Origin: Pithys albifrons albifrons
Taxonomy: Eukaryota > Chordata > Aves > Passeriformes > Thamnophilidae
NCBI RefSeq assembly: GCF_047495875.1
Contig: NC_092460.1
Coordinates: 7,926,520-7,990,519, forward strand
Reading direction: 5' to 3'
DNA length: 64,000 bases
The position numbers and the translations under genes are program-made. The notes below the pieces were generated by a model. The model had not been told where the DNA came from and did no database searches. It saw nothing but the letters and a program-made list of their open reading frames with translations. This document shows positions 50,920-63,380 of this stretch, piece by piece (position 1 is the first letter of the stretch; every line of letters begins with the position of its first letter).

Positions 50920-51157
50920 CGGAGGCGGTGGGAGCGCCGGGGGGCTGCAGCCCGGAGGGCGCGGCAGCGGCGCGGCGCGGCCCGCCAGCCCCAGCCCCTC
51001 GGTGGCCAGCGAGAAGGAGAAGGATGAGCTGGAGCGGCTGCAGCGGGAGGAGGAGGAGAGGAAAAAGAAGCTGCAGCTCTACGTCTTCGTCATGCGCTGC
51101 ATCGCCTACCCCTTCAACGCCAAGCAGCCCACCGACATGGCCCGCCGGCAGCAGAAG
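50768..51157 (+). CDS. CADPS: CADPS (CAPS1) first coding exon, residues 1-130
   Basis: CADPS/CAPS1 is a cytosolic and peripheral-membrane protein that primes dense-core vesicles for calcium-triggered exocytosis in neurons and endocrine cells. The later C2, PH and MUN domains are not in this window. Visible here are an acidic start ([19 protein letters not shown], residues 1-19), a Ser/Pro/Gly-rich low-complexity stretch (about 29-80) with ten consecutive glycines at 41-50, a charged helix-like segment (81-101, [20 protein letters not shown]) and the conserved block [19 protein letters not shown] (102-120) followed by [10 protein letters not shown]. From memory of the family, [15 protein letters not shown] and SEKEK..LERLQ.EEEERKK point to CADPS rather than CADPS2. 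The ATG at 50768 is the first in-frame ATG in the open stretch and has G at -3. Homology stops at lysine 130, where the reading frame meets a GT donor (phase 0). The remaining exons lie to the right, outside the window. Confidence 0.96.
50888..50917 (+). repeat. CADPS: GGC trinucleotide run coding for Gly10 in CADPS
   Basis: Nine GGC codons followed by one GGT encode glycines 41-50. A near-pure codon run is the form that tends to vary in length. A glycine-rich patch at this place is a known general feature of CADPS in other vertebrates. Confidence 0.9.
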
Positions 51158-51163
51158 GTAACG
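51158..51163 (+). other. CADPS: CADPS exon 1 splice donor
   Basis: The conserved coding block ends CAGAAG|GTAACG. GT is the only donor dinucleotide at the point where the translated sequence leaves CADPS homology. Position +5 is C rather than the preferred G, so it is not an ideal donor on paper. Confidence 0.85.
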
Positions 51164-51169
51164 GCCTTG

Positions 51170-51198
51170 CCCTGCCCTGCCCTGCCCTGCCCTGCCCT
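51170..51198. repeat. CCCTG pentamer array at start of intron 1
   Basis: Five CCCTG units plus a degenerate CCCTC unit begin about 12 nt inside the intron. C-rich sequence with related CCTG and CCTGC motifs continues to about 51400. Confidence 0.88.
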
Positions 51199-54100
51199 CC
51201 GGGCCAGGCTGGGTGCCCCGTCCCCATCACCCACCCCTGGCTGTGCCCTGCCTGCCCCTGCGCTCCTACACCTGCCACCCACCCACCCCCTGCCTGGTCC
51301 CTGCTTGCCTGCCCGCAGCTTACTCACTGCCCTGCCCGCTCCCCTAGATACCCCTGCCTGCATCCCTGCCCGCTCCCTGCCTCTCCCGCTGCTCCCCAGG
51401 CCTGCAGCGGCCCGGGCACCCCAAGGGCACTCCCGGCAGGGGCACCTTGGCCCTTGTGGTGGGGTTGGTGGCAGCAGCGCTGTCCCGGGGCTCCGGGCAG
51501 CACCCTGACCCTCTGCCACCCTCAGTGCTGCTCCCCGACGTGGTCCCCCGCACGGAGCCAGCACAGTGTGACATGTCATTGGTCCCAGTTACGCAACATT
51601 TGGATTCGGGAAGTTTGGGATGTTGGCCATCTAAAGGTTGTCGAAAGGAGAGAAATGGGTTATGTTGCTGGAAAACGCCAGGCATGTGCCGTTGCCTCCT
51701 GCAAAGGGACTCCACAACTCCGTGCTTACTGCAAAGTTTGCTTAACTGGGAGTGCCGGCACCGGCTTGGGGAGTTGCCGAGTCTCATTTCAACTTCGTGC
51801 AAGTGTTCATGTGCAATGAGCTCCCTGACACCAGCTTCTTGGCAAAATGGGGCAGCAGAGGTTTGTGATGAAGTCTCTGCCACAATCCTGACTCTTCCTC
51901 CCCAAGTGCGTCACCGTGGCAGGGTTGTGTGTGCTGCTCCAGGCAGAGACTGGGCAGCAACACTTCACCTGGGCTCCCTATCCTAGGAAGCAGTCTTGGA
52001 GCTTGTTTCTCCTCTAAGGCACCAGCTCATGGGCCAGGGCAGAAGTTTAAGTTTATCTGGGATGTGAACACGGACGTCTTTCAGTCAAATGCAGCCAACT
52101 TTTTTCCCAGTGGCAGCCAGAGATGTAGAAATGTAGCTCTCTGGAACAACTGGATTAGGTTTTTTTTCACCATTTTCAGCTGAGTTTCTTAGACTGCAGT
52201 TTTAGCCTTGATACTGTTCTGTGTTCACAAATGACCTTTACAATTCAGGCAGACTCCTGGATGTATTGATGCAAACGACATTCAGTTCTGCTACACCACA
52301 GGACTATTATTAGTCATTGCAACATACGGAGGTAGGAAAGTGTATCTGTACTGTATCATGTAGTTTAAAGGCAATATAGGACAATCTGGTGTTGCTGGAA
52401 GGCTTCTTTTGTTTGCTGAGCAAAGGGCATTGCTGAAATTATAGCTGGGTTTGGAGATGCTTTTATTTATTTTTTTTTCCTACAACCCTTTCCAATAGAC
52501 TGTGAATTTCCAAAGTTGTCTTGGCTTTTGTTTCCTGTGCAACTTCTTTGTGTTAGAAAAAAACTGTGAAATATAAGTAATTGTTAGTTTTGCAGAAATA
52601 TAAACAAACAAACAAACCCTGCAACTGTTTCTCACATGAAAGCGAACCGAAATTGACAAGTAGTGTATCTAAAGGAGCAGGCAGCATCTTGTGGTCCAGA
52701 GAAGAGTGGCTGGGAAGAAGAACAGTTCATAGTCCCTGAAATCAAAATAGTGCATTATGAAGGGACAGAAAGAGAGGAGGGAAAGAGAAAAGGGGGTGAA
52801 TAAAGTGCAAGTGAAACAAAAAAAAATGAGGAGTAATGACAAAAATGATAAAACTGGCAGCAATACTCAAGGGCATAGGGAAGTTACACAGGATCTTGGG
52901 AGGAAATAATCCATCCTCTGTAAAATGAAGAATGTAGGGAAACGTGTCTGGCTTATTTCTACAGATAACTAATATAGGTGTGTCTTGAGGGCTGACCGTC
53001 TCCCCTCAAACTTAGCAATGAGATGGAATTGGGAAAAATTTATCATGACAACATGTGACAAATTGAATTCACCCTTTTAAAGGTGAATTCATTCTGGTTT
53101 TTTGTCTTCTGTAGATCTTTATATCCAGTTGTCATGCTGGGAATAAATCCTTGCCCTTTTTCCTTAGGTAAGACTTCTGTTGAAGTCATTTAAAGGATTA
53201 CAAAAACCTGGAGTTTGTTGCTAGACTTTGTGTGCTCCTCTGCTTTCCTTACACATCCCTCTGGGAAAGACGATCCTTACTTCTCTGGCTGGAGAGCGGC
53301 CAGAGGTTGAATGTGTGGGACTCCTTCTCTCTTGAGCACCGAGCTTTGGTAGTAGTGTATTGGTTAGGCTTTTAGTAACAATGGAAATATGAGATGCTCA
53401 AGACTCATCAGAGTGATGCAAATGCATGTTGCTCCTTAGGGAAAAGGTGGGAGAAAACTGGGTCTTGGTCCCACTCTAATGGGAGCTGCTGTCTCAGTTT
53501 GCTCATCAGCAGAGGAGGGATAAACTACTTCCTTTTCCGTGTGCCATTTATCTCTCCACCCTCACAGCCTGCTGTTTGCCAGGATGTGTTTCATCCTGGG
53601 AGAAATGGGGAGGAAAACACTCCCAGTCCCCAGACTGTTGTACAGGACTGTACTCCCTTTCTCCCGATGGTGCTGGACAAAGAGGCTGTGGAGGGAGCCA
53701 CTTGATCCACTGCTCAAGTGGGCACCCTGGAGATGCAAGGCCTGACCCTGCAGATATGCTTGCTGGAGTCGCTGCCCACGGGCAGGATGTCTGGGAGCCC
53801 TACTGGGGCTCTGACAAGGCAAGGAGACCAGCCAGGCTTCACACCAGGCTGCTCAGACCCCACACCCACATCAGGAAGGTGCCAAGCAGCCACCACAGAG
53901 GTGTTTGGGCAGATCTATGTAGTGGTGAGGGCTGGTGACCCATCCCCAGCAATGCTCAGTAGGTCCTTCCCAGTGCTGGAAGGAAGAGGATGAGGTCTGG
54001 CTTCACCTGACTCTCCCCTGTAGCACAGGAGGTGCTGCCACTCTGGAGCACAGCTCAGACAGGTGACTGTGGTTTTGGAGGCGAGGCAGCGAGGCTGTTG

Positions 54101-55926
54101 CCCTGCAGAGCAGTTTGCTGCCTGGGTTACCTGGTAAGAGCCAGCCCATACCCATGGGAGGACCACAGCTGAGACTGTTGTGTTGGAGGCAGCCCCTGCC
54201 AGGCTCCCAGAGCTCCCTGTTTCTGTAGCTTCAGCTTCTTCTTTGCAATTTTCTCAGATAAGAAAGCTATTGATTTTGTTGCGGTCGCAGCACTGAAGTT
54301 CTTGCCTGGCTGAAGATCCTGTGGTGCCTCTCCTGAGGTGTATAATCCTCCCTTCTTGATCCTGCAGTGCTGCTGTCTCAGAGATGGCTGGTACCCAGAG
54401 CCCCAGGGGGCACATGTTATCGTGGTGTACAACACACCAGCACCGCGGGTACTGCTTATGTGGCCGCACGCCTGTGTGCAGTGCTCGGGAGCGGGAAAAT
54501 GCAGCCTGGTGTTCTGCAGCACTCATGAACACCTTGGAATAAGGGGAAGTGTGTAGTTAAGGTAGCATTGCAACAGGAAGGTAATTACATGCCATTTGAT
54601 AAATTATAATGTATATGAGAGTGAAGAGAACAGTGGAAAACTGTGAATGGATGGCGTATGTACTGCACGTGGGCATGACAGCATTGCTTGTTTATGCCAG
54701 CAACAAACTTTGTTTTGGATTTCCAGATAAATTGAAGCAGATGCCACTCAGAGCTGGTATTTTTCTAATTCTGACACCTCAGAAATTTCAGCAACAGAGT
54801 AAAAGTTGTTTTCTAGATCAGCGTGTTCAATTCTACACCTCTGCTTTAGTTATTTCTTAATGTTTATGTGGTAAGGCTTCAGTTGAGTGACTACACATCT
54901 GTGATGTCTACCTGTAAGTTCTTTTATTTACATTTCACTAGCACTGTTTCCCAAGGAAAAAGAAAAAAGGCTTATTAGATACCTTTCTGTGCTGTCTTAC
55001 TTAGGTTCCTTTTTTAAGCCACTGCTGAATTCCAGATACATTTGACAGGCAGATAGTGGTCTGCAAGACACTTGTCCCTGAAAAGCTTGGTGAGAATAAG
55101 GAGATCCTTTTTTATCTCCTAGCCCAGGTGGGAGGAAGGTAGCAGTGTGTGGGCAGTGGGGAATCTGAGCAAGAGACCTACTGAATGCGGAGGAAAAGCT
55201 TCTGTCAGAGCTTTACAATATTGCTGGACACGGAAGGCTCCAGCCTGGTAATGCAGCTCAGGAGGAAAGTGGCTTTGCCAGCTCTGTTGCTCTCAGAACA
55301 ACTTGTTTTATTACCGCAGATGGCACTTAGCTTGGTAATTGCTTGCCCAGGATGTATTTAGTCTTTTCTCTAGCTCATGCTGACTTGTTGGAAGTAGAGT
55401 TGAGACAACCAGCCGTGCTTGGTGTCTCTTCCCACTTGATCCCAAATGTCTGAAGCCTTTGGGAGGAGAGCTCAGCCGGCAGCTTGGGGATGTTGGACAA
55501 GATGTGTGTCTGTAGTGATGCAGACCAAGCATCCTTGGATAGAGATTGTACCTCTTGCTAAATACTTCCAAAGCACAGCACAACCCAGGAACAGATGTTT
55601 GCTCATTCAAAATAGCATAAATGGAAAGAGTGTCCAGAATATCACCAGCCCCATAAAAACACTTGTTGGGAAAGGGGCAGCAGGAAGAACTTGTTAGGAG
55701 ATAAAATGTGGAAAGCACATTAGAGGTCAGACATCACTGCAGTCATGGTTGCCATTGCCTGTTTTCCTCCCTCCTTGCAGAACAAGGGAGCAGACAGGGA
55801 AGAGAGAGAATCAATTCCCAGTGGGATAAACGTGGGATGAAAAAAGTTCCAGCTTAGTTGCAGATTACCAGAGCTACTCCTGGGAGAAGTGGCTTGTGAT
55901 TTGGGTCCCTGTGTAAGCCTGTGAGA

Positions 55927-55934
55927 TGACGTCA
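55927..55934. promoter_or_regulatory. Palindromic CRE in CADPS intron 1
   Basis: TGACGTCA is embedded in GAGATGACGTCAGGTGC. This is the second full CRE palindrome of the window, 4.8 kb inside the intron, in otherwise CpG-poor sequence. Confidence 0.4.
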
Positions 55935-58900
55935 GGTGCTTTAGCAAAATTCTCAGTCAAATTCAGCAAAGCGCTTAAGCTTGTGCTTTGCTGAATGGTG
56001 ATCGATTTAAGCACAGTGCTTAATGCAGAACAGGTGTGAGTGGTCAGAAACTGTTAAATTGGTTACACCTTAAAGTATCAAATTTCTGACTCAGATGGTG
56101 ATGGAATGTGTTTTAGCAGCTTTCTGTTGGAGGAACTTGATTTTATGATCAGATTCTGCTCTGTTGGCCACTAAGAAATGCTTTGAGGTGTGTTTTTCGC
56201 AGCTCTGCAGGGGAGGAGAGGTAAAGATCACGCTCTGCTTGTTTTCTGTTTGTTCCTTAGTTGCTCTCTAGTGCTGTTTAAGAAGGAGGTGCAAGGTCCA
56301 GGCAGCTCTCAAGTGTGAGCTGGGCCTTATGCACAGCTCTGTTGCAGCAAAACTTGCAAGATAATTATTAGTACTATTCTTATAAAAACCTGGAAGAGTA
56401 GTTAGGGGATGACTTTGCCACTTAGGTGACTCAGTGTGGACACAGGCCACTGTCACTATCAAATGAAAGCTCTGTGTGTGGCTGAGCTCTCAGCTGGGGC
56501 TGTCCCTAGGTCAGCTCTGTGCCAAGCCCAAAGTGCAGACAGAGCTTCACTGTGGGAAGGAAGGTCTGACACATCTGAGATGCTGTGCTCCATAGGGGTG
56601 TGGAGTGCAGAATGTGATTATTGTGCTCAATCATCTGTATTCTGCAGAAAATGGTTATTTTCAGTTTAAACACTTACCATTTCTTTTTCCAGTGCCTTAT
56701 CTTAATTTAATTCTATGAGATATTAAATATTTGTCATACTTTGGCTATTTATATACTTGCAGCTTATTGGATTGTGAATCAGGTAATTAAATAGGCTGTG
56801 AGCTTGGTCTTTGGCTGTTGTGAAACTTTGCAGTTCGTGATCCATAGCCTGACATTTCAATTATTGTGGGTGGCACCTCTTGGGCCAGGGATGTTGTGAA
56901 CTAAGAGTGGGGAAGACTTATCAGATCGTGCAGCTCTAACTCCTGCTAAAGCCTATCATTTCCAAAAGGTATTATTTATGGCCTTGTTCTATGTAGTCTA
57001 GACACTCTCCCTGAAGCACTTTGCCTTTTGCACAACTTGTAATTCCTTCTGCTAAGTGGTGAGTCACTTGTTCTCTGCCCACCTAAGTGGGAATTGGTCA
57101 GCAAGTGATTTCCCTATGCAATTCTTTGTCAGCTGGAGAAGTATTTACTTTTAGTGTGATTTGGCAGTAGGAACCCAGCCATCACAACTCTTCTAGGAGC
57201 AATGTGTGTATACAAACCCTTTAGAGCTACTGCCACTGCTTTAGTCCAGGGTGGTACAAGGTAAAGATCCTATTTCTACTTAATTAGGTAAATCTGATCA
57301 GTATGTTAAGACTAATCAATATGGTATGATCAATAAAGCTGTTGCTTGGATGGTGTCGATGTGAATCCAAGTAGAGGCTTCAGCAGCACAAGGGTTTCAC
57401 CCACAGAGTAATCTCTAGGAATCACATATATTTTAGTGTGTCTTTGAAAAATAGGACTAATTAAAACAATACAGTTCCTTTAAAACAGCAGACAAGGGGA
57501 CATTCCCTGGTGGTGAGCAGCTCTTCTCCATTTGTCACCCAGGAGAATGAGTGACTCCCCAGAGGTGGGATTTGGTGGGTTGACCCATCAAAGGTTTTCT
57601 CTTCCTGGAAATAGAGCAAGGCAAGGTCCAAGGGAAGGTGCTGCCTTGGTCTCCAGCTGTTTTAGAGTGTGGTGCAGGCATGGCAGGACAAGCAGAGTTG
57701 TCTTCTCACCCTGACTTCTCCTCATGCGGGTGGAAGCACCAGCTCCTAGTGGATGAGAACTGGATCATCCTGGTCATCGGGTGGTCCCTGAGGCCCAGCA
57801 GCAGGGTCCAGCTGTGTCCTCATGAGGGTGGGAGAAGGAAGATGCAAGAGATGGCAGGTTCCTGGGGAGTTCCCCCGTGTCATTACCTTGTAGGAACTGA
57901 CAAAAGTGCAGACAGAGCATCCTAACCTGGCACTTGCTTAGGAAGAAGTTATTTGTGGTTACAGCATATTTGGGATGCTTCAGCTGGGCTTTCCTCTCAG
58001 CTGAGTGGGCTTCATTCTTAAAACCAGACATAAGAACAGTTGCTGAGTGTTTGATGTTAACCTTTTGAAACTGTTGTTTGAAAAGGTGCTTTTAAGTGAT
58101 AATATTTGGTATTGTTTGTCTGTGATTCAGGATGTTAAAGTCAGACATTTTCTAGAATTTAAACGCCTGAGTCAAAATGTCATGCAAATATTTATTCAGC
58201 TTGAGAGAAGCAATGCTGTGTTTGTAGTTGTCATAGTTCAAAACCTGTCTGTCTACTTCACAGTAAGGTTGGAAGCTTGGACTTTTATTAGTGTCAGGTA
58301 TAGAGTGACTGACCCTTTTGGGTGTCTGCCTGTACCCAAATGTTAATATTTGATGAAGAAACTTCATGAAATCTGTATTCAATCATGCTTTTCTAGCCAA
58401 GAGGGTGGGTTTTTTAATGATAGTGCTGCACTGTTTTATCTTTGAAGATTAGAGATGCAATGTGCATATATCAAAGGAACCCCACTGACTTTGGCAGAAC
58501 TTTGGTCTGATGCCACAGGGCTTTTGTACAAATACTCAGGCCAACAGGGCTGCCCACTGATGGTCCAGCAATGGCCTTTTGTGATCTCATGTGCTAAATT
58601 AGGGTGACATTCACCCAAAAACATAGTGCTCTTGGACTTCCTAAAATGATGGTCTTCAAGTCTAACTTTGTCTGTAGACCCCCTTGCACCACCTCCTGCT
58701 CCCTTTTGGGGTGGGATTTAGATCTACACTTGATTTAGGATGAGCACTCCATATGAACTGGATCTGATCCTGTATGAGCATTGAGCAGAGTGATGCTGTC
58801 CCTGCAAATCCATCACTCACTGTTTGTCTTCAGCCAGAGGAAGAATCTTGGGGGGAAAGAAATTCAATTAAGTTTTTGGCAGTGGAAAAGAAGTACTTGG

Positions 58901-61900
58901 TTTGGATGTTATTTGTTGCCTCATGCACTTCTGCAACAGAAAGTAGCCCGGTATCCAGAGCAGCTGTAGCATTGTGGTGTGCATAGATGTGGTTCTGAAC
59001 GGGGAGGTTTGGCTCTCAGTTGCCTGTCTTGGTACAGGGGAGGAAAGCAGTAGAGATGAAAGGCTTTTTTCCAGGTTCACACCATGAGGAAGTACTGATA
59101 AAAGCAGCTATTTGTTAAGCAATGTCTTGTTGAAACCGTCTCACACGTTGACTTGTGAAGAGCATCAGCAGTGTCTGCTCTAGGATTTCAATTTGATCTC
59201 GAGAACCCACCGAGCTGGAGAGCATGGCATTGGGAGTTTGCAGATTCTGTAAGTTTGTAGCAACCATTGATGTATCCTAGTTGTGTGTGTTTGCAGTCCA
59301 TGAGGTGTGCAGGGTATGCCGACTATTGTAGGAAGTGCTTCTCCCTTTCTTAGGGAATTTGTTACCAGGCCAGATAATGCTCAGTTGACATTGCCCTGAG
59401 GTACAGAAGGCTGTGTGTTGGGTTCAGGATTTTACCGTCTCAAGCACCCCAATGTGTGGCCACAGCCCACAGTTCTTCCTCACCTCCATGTCACAGAGAA
59501 ACAGCCCCTTGCTTTTCTTGGAGCCCCACAGAGAAGGGCAGCACTTTCCCTTTGTTGGCAGGGATGCAAGTGTGTGTGCACACGAGTGTTGTTTTGGAGC
59601 CCAGGTGTCACAGCTGACATACAGACTCCAGCTGGGACAGGAGGGGACAAGCTGCCTGGCTGGTGGCACCCTGGTGAGATAAAGGGACTGGGATTTGATA
59701 TTTGTCTGTCAGAGGGAAAATAAACTGATGCTTCTAAATACAGCACTGTGCTCACTAGAGTGAGATGCAATGTTAGCTCAACAACAAGGCACCTCCCACC
59801 TCATTTCCAGCTGGTGCTTTGCTTGGAAACAAACTCTTATCCCAAGGAGAGAACTGGGGGAACCCTGTCTAGCCAGCTGGCCAAATAAACCTAAATACTA
59901 CAAAGACACTTTGGAAAGGTGTGTCTGGGTTTGCTCTGGCCAGTCTTGGCATGTGGCTGGTGCAAGTGGCTGTCAAAGGGAGTTCTTCCATAAGTAGCCA
60001 ACCAGATGGAACCTGTGTGCCACTTGAAGCTCCTTTTGTGTGTCTCTGTCTGATGACAGGGAGTTGGGAAGGAAGGGGCATTCAGGAGTTATGTCTTGGA
60101 CACAGAAAATACTGGATTATTTGGGAGCAATTAGGAGGAACAATTCAGAAGTTTCTCTTGGACTGCTGCTGGTGCTGCCAGGGGCTGTAGCTTTTGCAAG
60201 GAAGGGGTTTCACTTTGCCTGGTGTGCTGATGGGGTCTGCTGGTCCCACACCTCAGCTGGAAGGCAATGTGGGTATCACATAGGCAGAACATCAAGCAAA
60301 GGCAATTTTTCTCCAAGGTGCCAAATTCCCTTTCCTAATTCAGCAAGAGGACACAAATGCTTTGCATATTTGCACATGCCCAGGTTTGCTTTTATTGCCT
60401 CTACCCATAGATTTCCCTCCCTCCCAGCAGACTGCTCCCATTCTTCTTGCAACCAGAGACAACAGTCTCATCGCTGCCTCGGAAAGAAGCTAATGGGGTG
60501 ACGCAGCAGGAGCCAGCTGCTTTGCTACCTGCATGGTGACAGTGCAAGGATGAAGGAAGGACACAGCCAGCCCTTCCTCAGCCACGGGCGAGGCTGCGTG
60601 ACCTGACAGCGGTGCCTGCTGTGAAACCCAGCGCTGTGCCTCCCGCCCGTGTCTCTGCAGACCACCCTCTGCCAGCGAGACCTCTAGGCAGAAACCATCT
60701 GCTGCTGTTATCTGGGGACGTGCAGCTGTCTGAGCTGCACGGGATTGGGTTTTGGTGCATAGCCAAGAGCTAGATGGAGTTAGGACTGCAGAGACTTTGT
60801 GTGTGCTCAGTCATTTGCGAGGGCAGAGCAGCTCCCAAGCATGAACCGATGCCAGTGCTCTGCAGTGGGAAGGAACAGGGAGCTAGGAAGGGCTCCAGGC
60901 CTGGCCAAGGGAGTTTGGAGTTCAGAAGCAGCAGCTTTGCTCCCTCTCTTTATCAAGTGTTTGGTGCTTCAGTCAGCAAACTTTCCTTCTGTGGAAGGGT
61001 ATCTATGAAGAGCTACTGCAGGGAGGAGGGATTGCTGATGGCTCTCAGGTGTGGCGGTTTTCCTTTTCTGTGTCCCACTTGCTTCATGGCAGGTGTGGCC
61101 CACAGCTGTGCAGGGATGGTGGGGAATACTTCTCTAGCCTCTAGCTGTCTCAGGAGAGAACTTGTGTCCTCAAAAGTCTTGAGCTGATATTGCAGTGGTG
61201 GTTTACGTTGGCCGAGGCTCTGCCTGCTATGATTTCTGCTTGTTGGTGGCTTCCTGGACTTTAGTGTTACCTTTTGCTCTTAAAGGTATTTGCTGCAGTG
61301 CTGCAAAGGCTCTTCCCCTGCCGTCAGCTGGGGTCTTGCGGGTTTTATCTGCTCCAAGGGCTACTTCTTCCCCAGGATCTCTCACAACATGTTCCCCCAC
61401 AGCCTGAGCTGTGTCCCCAGCAGGAAGAGCAGCAGTCAGTGCACTTGTTTCAGGCTAACCAGGGTATGGAGGGAAGACTGTGCAAAGAATGGCATGAGCC
61501 TGTTCTTTAAACATTGAGCTGGCAGCTTGCACCAGCCCAGGGAGAGGGTTACAGGTCTGCAGAGCAGAGCGAGCACACCTGAGGCACTGGTAGGAAACAG
61601 AAGGAACATACTGGTGGCATGATGGAAGATCGGGAAAGTGAGTTTGGAATTTCTATTTCACTTTTAAAACTCTGATTTTGCTTTTTGTTGTTAAGTGCAC
61701 GTGCTTGTACAAGGGTTATGAGCTGAGCAGGGTGGGATCTCTGTGGGTATTGTTAGGAGGTTTCTCCATCAATGGTGGCAGCCACTGAAGTGCCCAGACT
61801 CCAGTGCCATATAAATTGGTGGCAGGTATAAAATGGATGTTGCTTCCCAAGGCTGTGTTGCATCTCTCCTGGTGAACTTTTGTTTGGAGCTCCTCAAACT

Positions 61901-62889
61901 GACCTCTGAAGCCTCTGTGTCAAAGCTCCTGCATGGTGCATATTTCATGCAGCAGGATGTGAGTGATAGAAATCCTTCCTGTAATTTCATCTCTCTGTAA
62001 ACTCCCTTCTCTCAGCTTCTGTTGCACACCAGAATATTACTTTCTGTACAGAAGTCACCCCAAAAGTGAATCAGATCCTGCTGAGCAGGACAGTCTTCCC
62101 ACCACCTATTTATAGTGTTTGCAATTACCCTCCATGCATTTCAGAACTCTAATTGCCTTTTTATTGCTGTTTAGCAGTGTGTTAAAGGTTTTTGAATGCT
62201 CATGCCTTGTTTTCTCATTAGCTCTATTTATTCCTCCTTTGGCTCCCTTCCTCAACCTCATCAAATTTAGCATCTTCTTGCCTTCAGGGCCTCGGGCAGC
62301 TCTACTCCTTCTGACTTCATGTGTCCTCCCTTGTGTTGCTGCTCCAGATGCTTTGTGTTCCCCAGTCTCACTCTGACATGCTCTCAGGGCCCATCTCCTG
62401 GGAGTGGCTCTGTGCCTGCTGTGGTGTCCTGCCAGTGGTCCCTTTGATGGGCAGGGTGGCTCAGAGAAGGTGTCTCGAGGTGTGTGAGGCAACTGCCTGG
62501 CATCAAGCGGGGCTGGTTATTAGCCTGGTGAGGCTGCCTTGAGACATTAGGGACAAGTACATGATTTCAAAATGGGGAGCAATGGTCAGGAGTCTGGGAA
62601 GCAGCTGGTAATAGGGACTGGGATTTGGTAAGCCACGTGGAGGGCAGTCACTGTGTCTTGGGATCTCCTGCATGGATTCATTTTGCCAGGGTGGCCCATG
62701 AGCTGCTGTATCACCAGTGGTCCCCATGTGACATGGCCCCTCTCTAAAGACACAGTCTGTTGGGCTGGGCCACATAAAACTGGTATCACTAGGATTGATT
62801 TTTTTAGTGCTTTTTGGGTATCCTGTATCTGTTTTCACCTGATGGCCACAACAGCGTGGGCTAGTACAGTGCCTGGTACCCTGGGAGGG

Positions 62890-63380
62890 TCACTTGGAGC
62901 AAGCAGTAACCTGCATTTGTCTCATATAGTCTCTTGAGTGCAAAGTCCTTTTCAGTGTTATTTGCTTTGTTTTAGCCTTGTTGTGTGGCATTTTCATAGC
63001 TCCAATTAATTTAATTATCCCCCAAGGTGCTTGCTTGCTCACAGTTGTCCAAGACTTTATTGTCCTTCTCTTCTGCAGTGAGGAGCCCACACAAATCTTA
63101 ATCATCAGTAAACGTAATCATGGTGCTTGATGTTTGTTCTTCCAAGTCCATGATATATACAATGAATGAAATTGGTCTTAGTACCCATCTGTGCCACCTC
63201 TTTCAGCACCTGTTATGTTCCAACACGCTTCCTGGCTGCGTATGCCCCCACCACTCAGCCCAAACAGCATTTGTATTGACCAGAGAAATTAATGTTTTAT
63301 GTAAAATTGTATCAAAAGCTTTCTCACCCTATAGGTAATTTATGGCCAATGGCCAGAGCTTGTCCTCAGCAACCTTAGCA
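62890..63380 (-). mobile_element. Decayed antisense CR1 LINE polymerase fragment in CADPS intron 1
   Basis: On the minus strand the order of CR1 reverse-transcriptase motifs is preserved. INYL-stop-GEKAFDTILH (about 63307-63351) matches VYLDFSKAFDTVSH. VLRPISFIVYIMDLEE (about 63134-63181) matches VLGPVLFNIFINDLDE. FTDD (63101-63112) stands for the catalytic FADD box, and HNKAKTKQITL (about 62944-62976) matches FNKAKCKVLHL. Internal stop codons and at least one frame change show it is dead. It lies opposite to the direction of CADPS transcription. Confidence 0.85.

Larger units (their letters stand above)
50480..51560 (+). promoter_or_regulatory. CADPS: CpG island with CADPS promoter and 5'UTR
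   Basis: CpG density rises abruptly where the minisatellite ends (about 50480), stays very high through exon 1, and persists more weakly to about 51560. There is no TATA box at a sensible distance. Instead there is a double GC box (GGGGCGGGGCGG, 50635-50646, Sp/KLF type) and an NRF1-like site (TGGGCATGCGCG, 50557-50568, one mismatch from the palindromic consensus). This is the usual architecture of a TATA-less, dispersed-start CpG-island promoter. The transcription start cannot be placed by eye. A start downstream of about 50565 would avoid the two upstream ATGs and is therefore my preferred guess. Confidence 0.82.

Noticed and set aside
50469..51161. Long overlapping plus-strand frames through the CpG island
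   Set aside because: These are GC-rich shadows of CADPS exon 1 in the other frames, with Arg/Pro/Ala-rich composition. They were considered only as possible uORFs.
51344..51986. Two 179-aa frames on opposite strands just inside intron 1
   Set aside because: Both arise from the C-rich, stop-poor start of the intron; neither resembles CADPS residues after 130 or any known family.
62106..62492. 128-aa minus-strand ORF next to the CR1 relic, tested as a continuation of the LINE
   Set aside because: Its translation does not follow the CR1 motifs downstream of FNKAKCK, so the CR1 call stops near 62890.
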